NCBI GenBank assembly: GCA_018651745.1
Contig: JABIDL010000010.1
Location: 62,001-126,000, forward strand
Direction: 5' to 3'
DNA: 64,000 nt
DNA from: Candidatus Neomarinimicrobiota bacterium
Lineage (GTDB): Bacteria; Fidelibacterota; Marinisomatia; Marinisomatales; TCS55
Shown: in pieces, positions 35,202 through 43,814 of the stretch
Numbering within the stretch: the stretch's first letter is position 1
Layout of the letters: each line of letters opens with the position of its first letter
The notes under the pieces: model-generated
Told to the model about the DNA's origin: nothing
Database searches by the model: none
The model's input: only the letters and a program-made list of their open reading frames with translations
Program-made: the position numbers and the translations under genes

Positions 35202-37167
35202 TTCTTTTCTTCACCCAGTTTTCTAATCCACCCGTCAAGATTAATTCTTGTGCGGCTGTTCCAACTGCAGAAATTGAATATTGTATATCATCTACTTGCA
35301 GCACCGATGATGCGAAATCAATTGAAGCAAGCAAACCTGTTTTAACTGTCAATTTTTTGGTACCGAATTTTTCTTTCAAATCTTTCACAAGGTCCGGCGC
35401 TTCTATGACCAAATAACCATTGTTCAGTGCATTTCGCTTATATGTCTGGCTAAAAGAACCAGCAATAACGAGTTGAATACCTCTATATTTTAACGAAGTA
35501 GCAGCTTGTTCTCTTGAACTGCCGGAACCAAAATTAAACCCACTGACCAAAATATCATTTTCTTCAACAATTTTTCCAAATTCCGGATCATAATTTTCCA
35601 TGACAACAGCAGCCATTTGGTCAGGTGTCAAACCATCTACATAAGTATATTTTCCGGGATAAATACCATCAGTATTCAAATTATCCTGATGGCAGAATAT
35701 CAACTCTCCGGATAATTTTTCAGGAAACCCCTCTAACAACGAAACTGAACTTTTTTCTCCGGAAGGTTGACTATTTATTTCAATATTACTTATAGGTTCA
35801 GTATCTGGATAAAATTCTGGGACTGTTATTTTACCGGCTATAGCCGAAGCAGCAACTACTGCTGGTGATGCCAAATACGCTTTGGCGCTTCTGCTGCCCA
35901 TACGACCTTTAAAATTTCTGTTCGTTGCAGAAATTCCGACTTCATCATCTTTCAACAATCCAATCCCTAATCCAATGCAGGGACCACAGCCCGGTGGTAA
36001 AGAAATAGCACCTGCAGCCAATAATGTTTGCCAGTCACCCTTTTCTTCACTTGCTGCCTTGACTTCGCTGGAAGCAGCGGCAATATAAAATTCAACGTGT
36101 TTAGCTACTTTTCTACCTCGCACAATTTCAGCTGCTTGAGTTAAATCATCTGTCCGGCTATTCGTACAACTCACCAAATAGGCTTTATTAATTGAGATAT
36201 TTCGATTAGACATTTCTTTTACCGCCGTCATGGTTTTTACATTATCCGGTCCGGCAACATGGGGGGTAACAGTGGATAGATTTAATGTTAATTCTTTTGC
36301 ATAAAATGCACCAGCATCTCTAGAAAGATGTTCATCTTCCAACTGCTGAATACGGTCAAGATTTATTCTCGGATGCTCGCCATTTTTACTTTCTTCGTCA
36401 GAAGGAACACCTTCCAACCCCCGTTTAGAAATAAATTCTGCTCGGTTTCGTAACCATTGAATCGTCACATCGTCAATAGGGAATAACCCCACAAGGGCGC
36501 CCCATTCGGTGGTCATGTTGGCAATGGTTAATCTATCATTGATGGATAAAGAATTAATTCCTTCCCCGGAAAATTCTAATGCATGGTTTAATACTTCATC
36601 ATGATTAAAAACCCCAGCAAGTGTAATAATTACATCCTTTCCAGTTACTCCGGAAGATATTTTTCCAGTCAATTCAACTTTAGCAACGGTTGGTATTTGC
36701 CACCATGTTCTACCTGTCGCCCAAATGGCGGCTGCATCTGTTCGAACTACAGGTGTTCCCAAGCATCCCAAACCGCCGTACATATTTGCGTGGCTATCGG
36801 AAGCAACAGCCATTGTCCCGGGAAAAGCGTAACCTTCTTCACACATTACCTGATGACCTATTCCTCGCCCAGCCGGATAAAAATCTACTCCCATTTTTTC
36901 CGCAAATGTTTCGATTTCGGTATATTTTTTCATATTTGACGAAGACGTATCCTGCACATTATGATCTAATGCAAACATGGGTTGGCGGGGGATGGCTATT
37001 CTGGCAGCGCCTATTGATTTAAACTTTTCTGATACGGGCGCTGTATTATCGTGGGTCAAAATATGTTCTGGTTGAATCGAAATATAATCCCCAGAATGAA
37101 CTTCGATCCCCTGCGGTAAATCCACAGTATATTTCTGTGCTATTTTTTCAACTAGATTTTGTGACAT
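35197..37167 (-). CDS. Aconitase family hydratase (aconitate hydratase/homoaconitase-like)
   Basis: 656 residues, the short aconitase type. Motifs are LTHDNTAPV, FALDHNVQ, GIGHQVMCEEGYAFPG, ASDSHANMYGGLGCLG, cluster cysteines in LVSCTNSRTDDL and GCGPCIGLGIG, and the swivel domain GFNFGSGSSREQAATSLKYRGIQLVIAGSF. It should carry a 4Fe-4S cluster and interconvert citrate and isocitrate; homoaconitate is a possible alternative since the size and sequence also recall homoaconitases. It is three bases after the HD-domain gene in the citrate operon. Confidence 0.9.
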   Translation of the reverse strand: MSQNLVEKIAQKYTVDLPQGIEVHSGDYISIQPEHILTHDNTAPVSEKFKSIGAARIAIPRQPMFALDHNVQDTSSSNMKKYTEIETFAEKMGVDFYPAGRGIGHQVMCEEGYAFPGTMAVASDSHANMYGGLGCLGTPVVRTDAAAIWATGRTWWQIPTVAKVELTGKISSGVTGKDVIITLAGVFNHDEVLNHALEFSGEGINSLSINDRLTIANMTTEWGALVGLFPIDDVTIQWLRNRAEFISKRGLEGVPSDEESKNGEHPRINLDRIQQLEDEHLSRDAGAFYAKELTLNLSTVTPHVAGPDNVKTMTAVKEMSNRNISINKAYLVSCTNSRTDDLTQAAEIVRGRKVAKHVEFYIAAASSEVKAASEEKGDWQTLLAAGAISLPPGCGPCIGLGIGLLKDDEVGISATNRNFKGRMGSRSAKAYLASPAVVAASAIAGKITVPEFYPDTEPISNIEINSQPSGEKSSVSLLEGFPEKLSGELIFCHQDNLNTDGIYPGKYTYVDGLTPDQMAAVVMENYDPEFGKIVEENDILVSGFNFGSGSSREQAATSLKYRGIQLVIAGSFSQTYKRNALNNGYLVIEAPDLVKDLKEKFGTKKLTVKTGLLASIDFASSVLQVDDIQYSISAVGTAAQELILTGGLENWVKKRI

Positions 37168-37170
37168 TTT

Positions 37171-37716
37171 TTACGCTTTAAATGGTTCAAAACTCACAAA
37201 ATCAGCATGGTGTACAATAATAGATTCTACCGTTCGTTTACCTAATTCGCCTTCTTTTGAATGAGTACCGATAATATGCTGAACATCTGCCGGTAAATCA
37301 AATCTCGCAGCAATGGCAACTCCGCTGAATGGGTGGCGGACTTTGCTACCGTAATCACTTGTAGATAGTTTACCGTCAATCATTTCGTATTCTAACAATT
37401 TCCCCACGTCGATTAAAATGGCACCGGCAATGAGTATATCCATATTAATCTCAATTTCATCACCAAAATTTTCCTGCATACGTTTAGCAATATCAACAGC
37501 CAGATGGACACAGGTTCGCTTATGATTCATAAAGGTTACGTTACAATCTTTTATTAAGAGTGAAAATGGAATTTCCATCAAGTCATCTGCTGACAATACA
37601 CTATTATCGATTGCCCATTCCCATGCTGCGGATACCTTTTCTTTTAATTCTTTATTCTTTATCCAATCTATTTCAGGCCAAATTTTTAATATGTTTTCTT
37701 TATTGCTCATAATCAT
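37171..37716 (-). CDS. HD-domain phosphohydrolase-like protein
   Basis: 181 residues. HD-type elements are FMNHKRTCVHLAVDIAKRM, ILIAGAILIDVGKLLEYE (a divergent form of the HD pair, with ILIDVGK), RHPFSGVAIAARFDLPADVQHIIGTHSKEG and SIIVHHADFVSFEPF. The usual adjacent His-Asp is seen here as Ile-Asp, so catalysis may be altered. The substrate is unknown. It overlaps the citF stop by four bases and precedes aconitase by three bases, so it is firmly embedded in the citrate operon. Confidence 0.75.
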   Translation of the reverse strand: MIMSNKENILKIWPEIDWIKNKELKEKVSAAWEWAIDNSVLSADDLMEIPFSLLIKDCNVTFMNHKRTCVHLAVDIAKRMQENFGDEIEINMDILIAGAILIDVGKLLEYEMIDGKLSTSDYGSKVRHPFSGVAIAARFDLPADVQHIIGTHSKEGELGKRTVESIIVHHADFVSFEPFKA

Positions 37717-39287
37717 TCCTTTACTTTAAAAATCGAATCTATAACCGTCCCGTCAACCCATTTAACAACGCTGATCACTTCATCTGTTAGTTCTGGTTTT
37801 TCAGGGGCACCACCAATAAGGTCATCTACTTCCGCTTTTATCTCCTCAATTTTTCTGATTGGTAAACCGCTGTTTTTTGTTGCCTTTATCAAATCTTTCC
37901 GTAACGGATTAATGGCTATGCCCCTTTCGGTAACAATAACATCAATCAATTCTCCAGGACCGACCAAAGTTGTGACTTCATCCACAATTATGGGAATACG
38001 ATCTCGAAAGGCCGGGATGGGTAATATAGTACATTTACTGAAAAGGCAATTTTGCCAACCACCAATTCCATGAAGCATTCGACCGTCCGAATGTGTCACT
38101 ACATTGGCATTAAAATTTACATCCACTTCTGTAGCACCCAGCACTACTACATCCAGCATGGAAGCAAAATTTCCTTTTCCATGCCAATTATAACTGGTAA
38201 AAGGCGATGTATCCACATGGCCCGAATTTTCTCTCATTGAGTGAACGCCATCTAAATCAAATGTTTGACCATCCAGAATAAAATCAGTAAGCCCTTCTTC
38301 CAGCATTTCCACTAGATATTTGGTGGAACCACCGCGGATGAATCGGGCTTTGATGCCAGCATCTTTCATCATTTCTTTCAAATAGATGGCAAATGCCAAC
38401 GCAGTGCCGCCGGCACCGGCTTGAAAGCTAAAACCGTCTTGAAGAATATCGGCAGCTTGAACAAATTTTGCTGTCAGTTCAGCAATATATAATCTATCCG
38501 GAGAGCGGGTGAGTTTGGTTGTCCCTGACACAATTTTTTCCGGATCTCCTACCTTATCCATTACAACTACATAATCCACATTCTGCCCCTGGATCTGCCA
38601 AGGCACACATGGAAATGGCACCAAATTATCTGTCACAACTATGACTTTATCGGCATACAGAGTGTCCACCAGACCAAACCCCAATAATCCGCACGCGGAT
38701 GAACCGCGATCTCCCGTGGCGTTCCCAAATTCATCAGCAGTCGGCGCGGCAATAATAGCAATGTCAATGTGAACTTCTCCATCTTGCACCGCCTGCCAGC
38801 GGCCGCCATGACTTCTTAAAACGCCTGTTCCGCGCATTCCTCCTTTTGATGCAAAATCACCCAGAGGTCCATTTAATGAGCCCTCAATCCAATCAATGGT
38901 TCCGTTTTTAATATGGTCAATTACAGGTTTATGGCATGGAAAAGCAGCCGAGGGAAACCAGCGTAAACCTTTTACACCCATGTTTGCGGCAATATCGAAC
39001 ACTTGATTCATAACTAAATCTCCATTACGAAAATGGTGATGATTCGAAATAGTCATACCGTCCTTTAATCCGCATTTTTTCAATGCTTTTTGCAAAGATC
39101 CGATTATTTTATTCCCATCCTTTGGATAGCCAGAGCAAGAGCGAATAGGCGGCGCTGCTTTTGGACCCGATGGTTTATGTTTATCAACACCCATAAATGG
39201 AGTTTGTTTAATTCCATTTATTTCAACAGGAACTAATCGGCTAACAGAATTTTGCACCATTTTTGGCTTTTTCATTTTTTCTTCCAA
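37713..39287 (-). CDS. citF: Citrate lyase alpha subunit (citrate:acetyl-ACP transferase)
   Basis: 524 residues, normal CitF length. Motifs include LKKCGLKDGMTISNHHHFRNGD, GLRWFPSAAFPCHKPVIDHI, GGMRGTGVLRSHGGRWQAV, APTADEFGNATGDRGSSACG, PCVPWQIQGQNVDYVVV, FSFQAGAGGTALAFA and FIRGGSTKYLVEMLEEG. It exchanges the acetyl group on the lyase carrier protein for citrate. The first 16 bases overlap the CitD-CitE fusion gene. I see no citC, citG or citX maturation genes in the window. Confidence 0.93.
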   Translation of the reverse strand: MEEKMKKPKMVQNSVSRLVPVEINGIKQTPFMGVDKHKPSGPKAAPPIRSCSGYPKDGNKIIGSLQKALKKCGLKDGMTISNHHHFRNGDLVMNQVFDIAANMGVKGLRWFPSAAFPCHKPVIDHIKNGTIDWIEGSLNGPLGDFASKGGMRGTGVLRSHGGRWQAVQDGEVHIDIAIIAAPTADEFGNATGDRGSSACGLLGFGLVDTLYADKVIVVTDNLVPFPCVPWQIQGQNVDYVVVMDKVGDPEKIVSGTTKLTRSPDRLYIAELTAKFVQAADILQDGFSFQAGAGGTALAFAIYLKEMMKDAGIKARFIRGGSTKYLVEMLEEGLTDFILDGQTFDLDGVHSMRENSGHVDTSPFTSYNWHGKGNFASMLDVVVLGATEVDVNFNANVVTHSDGRMLHGIGGWQNCLFSKCTILPIPAFRDRIPIIVDEVTTLVGPGELIDVIVTERGIAINPLRKDLIKATKNSGLPIRKIEEIKAEVDDLIGGAPEKPELTDEVISVVKWVDGTVIDSIFKVKE

Positions 39288-40480
39288 TCTTTTGATAACA
39301 GCTCCGAAGCAATGGCCAAATCAATGGTCTGCTGTGCTTTTTGTACAACAGGAGCATCTATCATTTTACTCCCCAGTGAAACCACACCAAGTCCTTTTGC
39401 TTCGGCTTCATCAAACGCCAATATAATTTTTTTTGCTCTTTCAATTTCTGAATCAGTTGGTGAAAATTCTTCATGAATTGGCTGAATTTGTCTTGGATGA
39501 ATACAGCCCTTACCATTAAAACCAAGAGCCTTGGCTTCTCTGGCCGAAATTCTTAATGCTTCCTCGTCACTGATATCAACTGATACAGTGTCAATTGCCT
39601 GAAGACCTGCAGTGCGGGCAGCATTGATGATTGTGCTGCGTGCAAATAAAGATTCATTACCTTCATCCGTACGCACGATTCCAAGATCGGCAGTGTAATC
39701 TTCCAATCCAATCGTCAGTGCAACGTTATTTGGTGAAGCTTCGGCAATTTCCAATGCATGCATCACACCTTTTGCGCTTTCAATTATAGGCATAAGAAAC
39801 ACCGGTTCTTTCCGTCCGCATTTTTTACTGATATCCGAAATTTTTTCATCTACAGCTATAATCTGTTCCCTACTTTCCGCTTTTGGAATAAGCACCAAAT
39901 GAACATTGTGAGGGACAACAAACTCAAGGTCTATTAATCCCATCTCTCCCTGATTGATTCTCACCATGCGTTCAGCACCAAAAAAGTCTAATGTCCGCAG
40001 AGCATTCCGAACGATAAACCGAGTGGATTCTTTTTCTGACGATGCTACAGAATCTTCCAAATCCAAAATAATTCCATCCGGTTTGTGAATGCCGGCATTC
40101 AGCATAAGTTTGGGCTGATTTCCTGGAATATATAATCGACTACGACGAAAACGATCTCGATTTGATTTTCCTTTGCAATGAGGTTTCATTTCCGGTAAAG
40201 ATTCTTCCGCGATGCCTGGATGAGCAGCTTTAATCACTGCTTCAATACGGGCGGCAATGACAAAAGGTAATGCGCCAAAATCTTCTAAGATGAATTCACC
40301 GGAATTAATCCCTAAATCTTTACAAACCATCTTCGCCTGGTTAAGAATAGATTCTCTAAATAATATATCAACCTTGCTTGATAATAAAAAATCTAATGGA
40401 TTAGAACTTGGTGAATAGGTAATTTTTAAATCAGATTTGGGTTTGTCACCCTTTGTCCCGGCAAAATATTCTTTTTTCAT
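39272..40480 (-). CDS. Citrate lyase carrier protein-beta subunit fusion (CitD-CitE)
   Basis: 402 residues. Residues 1-90 resemble CitD, the acyl carrier subunit: EYFAGTKGDKPKSDLKITY with a Ser in the prosthetic-group position, then KMVCKDLGINSGEFILEDFGALPFVIAARIEAVIKAA. Residues about 112-402 are CitE: RRSRLYIPGNQPKLMLNAG, GIILDLEDSV, LVLIPKAES, LMPIIESAKGV, LTIGLEDYTADLGI and KGCIHPRQI. CitE cleaves citryl-carrier to oxaloacetate and acetyl-carrier. In most bacteria citD and citE are separate genes. It is the first gene of the operon. Confidence 0.82.
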   Translation of the reverse strand: MKKEYFAGTKGDKPKSDLKITYSPSSNPLDFLLSSKVDILFRESILNQAKMVCKDLGINSGEFILEDFGALPFVIAARIEAVIKAAHPGIAEESLPEMKPHCKGKSNRDRFRRSRLYIPGNQPKLMLNAGIHKPDGIILDLEDSVASSEKESTRFIVRNALRTLDFFGAERMVRINQGEMGLIDLEFVVPHNVHLVLIPKAESREQIIAVDEKISDISKKCGRKEPVFLMPIIESAKGVMHALEIAEASPNNVALTIGLEDYTADLGIVRTDEGNESLFARSTIINAARTAGLQAIDTVSVDISDEEALRISAREAKALGFNGKGCIHPRQIQPIHEEFSPTDSEIERAKKIILAFDEAEAKGLGVVSLGSKMIDAPVVQKAQQTIDLAIASELLSKDWKKK

Positions 40481-40603
40481 AATCTATCGTTGAATTTGAA
40501 TTCTGTCTTTTAAAGTGACGGGGAATTTATGACCGACTTTTCACCCATTCCAAGAAATGCAAAACGAATTAAAAATTTTAACCAACATACTGTGTACCAA
40601 TTG
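40481..40603. other. Spacer upstream of the citrate operon
   Basis: A 123-base AT-rich spacer between the YdeI-like gene (upstream) and the start of the citrate lyase gene. The promoter of the citrate operon should lie here, but I see no clear consensus boxes or hairpin. Confidence 0.4.
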
Positions 40604-41062
40604 TCATTTTAACTTTTTCCTTTCAGATAATAATTTTACTGCTTTAGCAATGCGACGCAAGCGGGTTTCCTCTTTTTTCGCACCTTCAATCCATTCTACA
40701 TACAGTTTTTTATAAGATGGTGCCAATCCATCAAAAAATTCAACAGCTTCAGGATTCATAGCATCACGGAAATCTTGCGGTACTTTTACAACCCTTTTTG
40801 CTGTATCTTTTTCCATCTTGACAGAAACCGTATCCCCTGCATATTTGCTAATTTTTTTACGAATTTCTTTTTTAACCACCAAGTTATGTTTCCCGCCACC
40901 CAATGGTAAAAGTGTACTTTGGAAAGAGACACCATCAATAGTTCCCTTTACTTTCACTTTTGCTTTTGAACCATATTCCTTTTCAACGCTGAACGGAACA
41001 GTCAAAAAAGTCCAAGCACCGGAAATATCATAGGTGATGAGTTTTGTTTTAAATTTCTTCAT
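40604..41062 (-). CDS. YdeI/OmpD-associated, DUF1905 family protein
   Basis: 152 residues. The N-terminal DUF1905 part has GAWTFLTVPFSVEKEYGSKAKVKVKGTIDG and LLPLGGGKHNLVVKKEIRKKI with GDTVSVKMEKDT. The C-terminal helical part VPQDFRDAMN, EAVEFFDGLAPSYKKLYVEWIEGAKKEETRLRRIAKAVKLL is the YdeI-type tail. Function of the family is unknown. It is probably cytoplasmic. Directly upstream lies an Mrr-like remnant. Confidence 0.85.
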   Translation of the reverse strand: MKKFKTKLITYDISGAWTFLTVPFSVEKEYGSKAKVKVKGTIDGVSFQSTLLPLGGGKHNLVVKKEIRKKISKYAGDTVSVKMEKDTAKRVVKVPQDFRDAMNPEAVEFFDGLAPSYKKLYVEWIEGAKKEETRLRRIAKAVKLLSERKKLK

Positions 41063-41089
41063 TGTTTAGCCAAAGAGGACAGAGAGAGA

Positions 41090-41227
41090 TTATATATTGG
41101 AAAACCAATCTTTATTTATTTGGACTATTTCTTCTATTTCAACATTAGAACCTTAACCACCTAAATTATGTAAAGGTTCTAATAAAGGATTAAATAGATC
41201 GTCATAATTATAGTCAAAGTATTCCAT
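41090..41227 (-). pseudogene. Remnant resembling an Mrr N-terminal (winged-helix) domain
   Basis: An ATG at 41227 reads MEYFDYNYDDLFNPLLEPL, then HNLGG, to a taa at 41153-41155. The same frame continues GSNVEIEEIVQINKDWF to another taa at 41090-41092. The joined sequence (PLLEPLHNLGG-x-GSNVEIEEIV) resembles the start of Mrr-type restriction system proteins, in which the stop position is usually Ser. No endonuclease domain follows. Call by memory, so moderate. Confidence 0.45.
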
Positions 41228-41277
41228 TTATCTTCTTCTAAATAATTTATTCTTCGTGTTCTCTGTGGCTCTGCAAT

Positions 41278-41955
41278 TCAAATCAATCCATGGTCTGCAA
41301 ATGAATACACATCATCTCCGGCAATGATTAAATGATCGTGGATATATACATCGATGGTTTTTGTTGCTTCTTTTAATTTTTTGGTAATGGTTAAATCATC
41401 CTGGCTTGGATTGGGATTTCCACTGGGGTGATTATGAACTAAAACAAGTGCAGATGCATTATTATTAAGAGCTCGCTTTATTACTTCCCGGGGGTAAACG
41501 GCTGAAGTGTTCAACGTCCCCTCAAAAAGTTTTTCCATTTTTAGTATTTGATTTCTACCATTCAGATAGATCACCAAAAAAACTTCGTTGCTTTTGTCAC
41601 GTAGTGAATGCTTTAAATAATTCAACACATCACCTGAAGATCGAATATAATCCATGTCAAGAATTCGATCAGCTAAAAAGCGACGTGCCACATCTTGTGT
41701 CAACTTGAGACCAAAAATATTTTTATCACCAATACCTTTTATTTTTTTCAAATCCTTGGAATCTGCTTCTAGAACAGCTTTTAAGGAACCAAATTTTTTC
41801 ATGGCATCTTTTGCTGGCTGTTTACAATCGGATCGAGGTGTCCCCAACGTGAGTAGAAGTTCAATTATTTCATAATCAAGAAAACCGTCCAAGCTACTTT
41901 TGAGAAATTTTTCTCGAAGACGTTGTCGGTGACCTGAATTATTTGAAGTGTTCAT
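41278..41955 (-). CDS. radC: RadC family JAB/MPN-domain protein
   Basis: 225 residues. A UPF0758 N-terminal part has HRQRLREKFLKSSLDGFLDYEIIELLL and a helix-hairpin-helix LKKIKGIGDKN. The metal site is LVHNHPSGNPNPSQDDL, the JAMM signature with two His, Ser and Asp; GDDVYSFADHGLI closes the protein. Despite its name, a role in DNA repair is not proven for the family. Single gene, preceded by a short spacer from thyX. Confidence 0.93.
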   Translation of the reverse strand: MNTSNNSGHRQRLREKFLKSSLDGFLDYEIIELLLTLGTPRSDCKQPAKDAMKKFGSLKAVLEADSKDLKKIKGIGDKNIFGLKLTQDVARRFLADRILDMDYIRSSGDVLNYLKHSLRDKSNEVFLVIYLNGRNQILKMEKLFEGTLNTSAVYPREVIKRALNNNASALVLVHNHPSGNPNPSQDDLTITKKLKEATKTIDVYIHDHLIIAGDDVYSFADHGLI

Positions 41956-42035
41956 GTGTTTTAAGTATTGAAAGTGTTTAAGTGAGAAACAATAAGGACA
42001 AGGACCTCACCACTTTAGCAGATTATTACTCCCTC

Positions 42036-42998
42036 TTATTTTTTTAATGAGATAAGTTTTTTCTTAAACTCTCGCAACTCCCGCACGTTCCCAATCTCAA
42101 TTTCACCCGAATCCCATTTGAGTTTGAAATCTCTTTCAGAATCAGAGCCTCCCTGTTTTTTGTATAATAGATATAGATCAGCTGCTTCTCTGGGTTTACC
42201 TTTATGAAGGGTCGCAGCTACTTGATACGCAATATCTTCAAGTATATCATCTATTACGCGGTCTGGAAGTTTTTTCTCCAACAATCCTTTTTCAATTTTA
42301 GAAAATCGCATCCCATGAATCACATAATCCTGATATGCCTCCCATGCAAAGGGTGCGACCTTTTTAACCGATTCGGCCATCGCGTCAGAAAAAACACGAA
42401 TCTCAAACTGGGCGTGGCTATCGGATCGTAAACCGATAAAGTGTAATAAATTGTGTAAATCATTTTTCCAATACCATTCCGTATAGATATTTACAGGCAG
42501 TAACGATCGTGCCAATTCTCGTGCCACACCTGCTTCATTTAACTCTTGGTATAGGGCAAAACTTCTTTCTGAATTCTCTTTAAAGTATGCCAATACCTTT
42601 TGCTTTAATTCAGGCGGGACTTCTCCGGATCGGCCTTGTTTATTCAACGCACTTTGGAATTGAATATTTTCCGGATCAGGATAATAAAATTCATCACGAG
42701 CTTCGGAATAGCGTAGAGAATATTCATTAATATTTGCTGTACGATGACGTACCCATTGTCGGGCAACAAAAATTGGCATTTTACAATGAAATTTGAATTC
42801 CACCATTTCGAATGGTGTGGTATGCCGATGACGCATGAGATAGCGAATGAGTCCGCGATCTTGGGAAACTTTGCTTGTCCCTTGTCCATAGCTAACCCGC
42901 GCTGCTTGCACAATGGCATTATCTCCACCCATGGAATCCACGAGCCGAACGAAACCTTTATCTAAACATTTGATGGCATCTTTTGGTATGTTTGTCAT
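42036..42998 (-). CDS. thyX: FAD-dependent thymidylate synthase ThyX
   Basis: 320 residues. The ThyX motif is visible as RQWVRHRTANINEYSLRYSEA, and additional FAD/dUMP-binding parts are RHRHTTPFEMVEFKFHCKMPIF and ARELARSLLPVNIYTEWYWKNDLHNLLHFIGLR. It makes dTMP from dUMP with methylene-tetrahydrofolate and reduced FAD. About 80 C-terminal residues extend past the usual core and have no assigned role. It starts two bases after cysQ, in the metH-cysQ-thyX operon. Confidence 0.95.
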   Translation of the reverse strand: MTNIPKDAIKCLDKGFVRLVDSMGGDNAIVQAARVSYGQGTSKVSQDRGLIRYLMRHRHTTPFEMVEFKFHCKMPIFVARQWVRHRTANINEYSLRYSEARDEFYYPDPENIQFQSALNKQGRSGEVPPELKQKVLAYFKENSERSFALYQELNEAGVARELARSLLPVNIYTEWYWKNDLHNLLHFIGLRSDSHAQFEIRVFSDAMAESVKKVAPFAWEAYQDYVIHGMRFSKIEKGLLEKKLPDRVIDDILEDIAYQVAATLHKGKPREAADLYLLYKKQGGSDSERDFKLKWDSGEIEIGNVRELREFKKKLISLKK

Positions 42999-43000
42999 TA

Positions 43001-43780
43001 TTAATATCCTGTTAAAATACTATACGTTTTGTCCACTGCAACAATTTCACCGGCAATTAAGCCCGGTTCAATAAGCGTCTTTTCTTGATTGAAACTAACA
43101 AGATTCCCTTTTAGGTCAATCAACTTTCCACCGGCTTCATTGATAATGCAATTTCCTGCGCAAATGTCCCATTCGTTTTTCGGACGAAGAGATGCAAATA
43201 TGTCTGCCTTCCCTGCTGCAGTCAGTCCCAATTTATAAGCGACAGAACCCACAGCCTTGAGTTTGCCAAATGTACCGTTATATGGTGCCCAGAGCCCTCG
43301 TCGTGTTTCAGATCGACTATTCAGAATAACCATTTCACTTACATTTTCCTTGGTGGCACACTGAATTGGATCATCGTTTAAAAATGATCCCTCACCTTTG
43401 GATGCTGTAAACATTTCTTTTGTTACAGGATTATAGAGCACGCCCACAATCGGGAATCCATTATCCACAAGCGCCACACTTACCACAAAATTTGGAACGC
43501 CCTCAATAAATTCTTTCGTCCCATCCAATGGATCCACAACCCAAACCCGATCTTTTTCCAAACGATCAGGTGAATCTACCGTTTCTTCTGAAAGCCAACC
43601 ATATTTCGGTCGAGCGTTCATCAACAATTCTTTTAAACATGCATCAGCCTCATGATCAGCAGTAGTTACGGGGTTATGAAATCCCTTTTCTTCAATCTCA
43701 TAATCGGACTTATAATATTTTAAAATAAGATTGCCAGCTTCAATGGCAGCATCTTTGGCAAGATTTAATTCAGAATTCAT
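43001..43780 (-). CDS. cysQ: CysQ-like 3'(2'),5'-bisphosphate nucleotidase (inositol phosphatase superfamily)
   Basis: 259 residues. Metal-site motifs are TTADHEADACL, GWLSEETVDSPDRL (the second Glu), WVVDPLDGTKEFIEGVPNF and NEWDICAGNCIINEAGG. DGTKEFI is typical of CysQ versus inositol monophosphatase. It converts PAP, a by-product of sulfate assimilation, to AMP. The position between metH and thyX fits a sulfur/one-carbon operon. Confidence 0.9.
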   Translation of the reverse strand: MNSELNLAKDAAIEAGNLILKYYKSDYEIEEKGFHNPVTTADHEADACLKELLMNARPKYGWLSEETVDSPDRLEKDRVWVVDPLDGTKEFIEGVPNFVVSVALVDNGFPIVGVLYNPVTKEMFTASKGEGSFLNDDPIQCATKENVSEMVILNSRSETRRGLWAPYNGTFGKLKAVGSVAYKLGLTAAGKADIFASLRPKNEWDICAGNCIINEAGGKLIDLKGNLVSFNQEKTLIEPGLIAGEIVAVDKTYSILTGY

Positions 43781-43814
43781 CCATGGAAATTAATCCATAG
43801 AAAATATAAATTAA

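Noticed and set aside
37171-40480. Itaconate/citramalate degradation operon
   Set aside because: The CoA-transferase is a true CitF-type alpha subunit and the lyase carries a CitD-like carrier domain, which favours citrate lyase; no itaconyl-CoA hydratase is seen.
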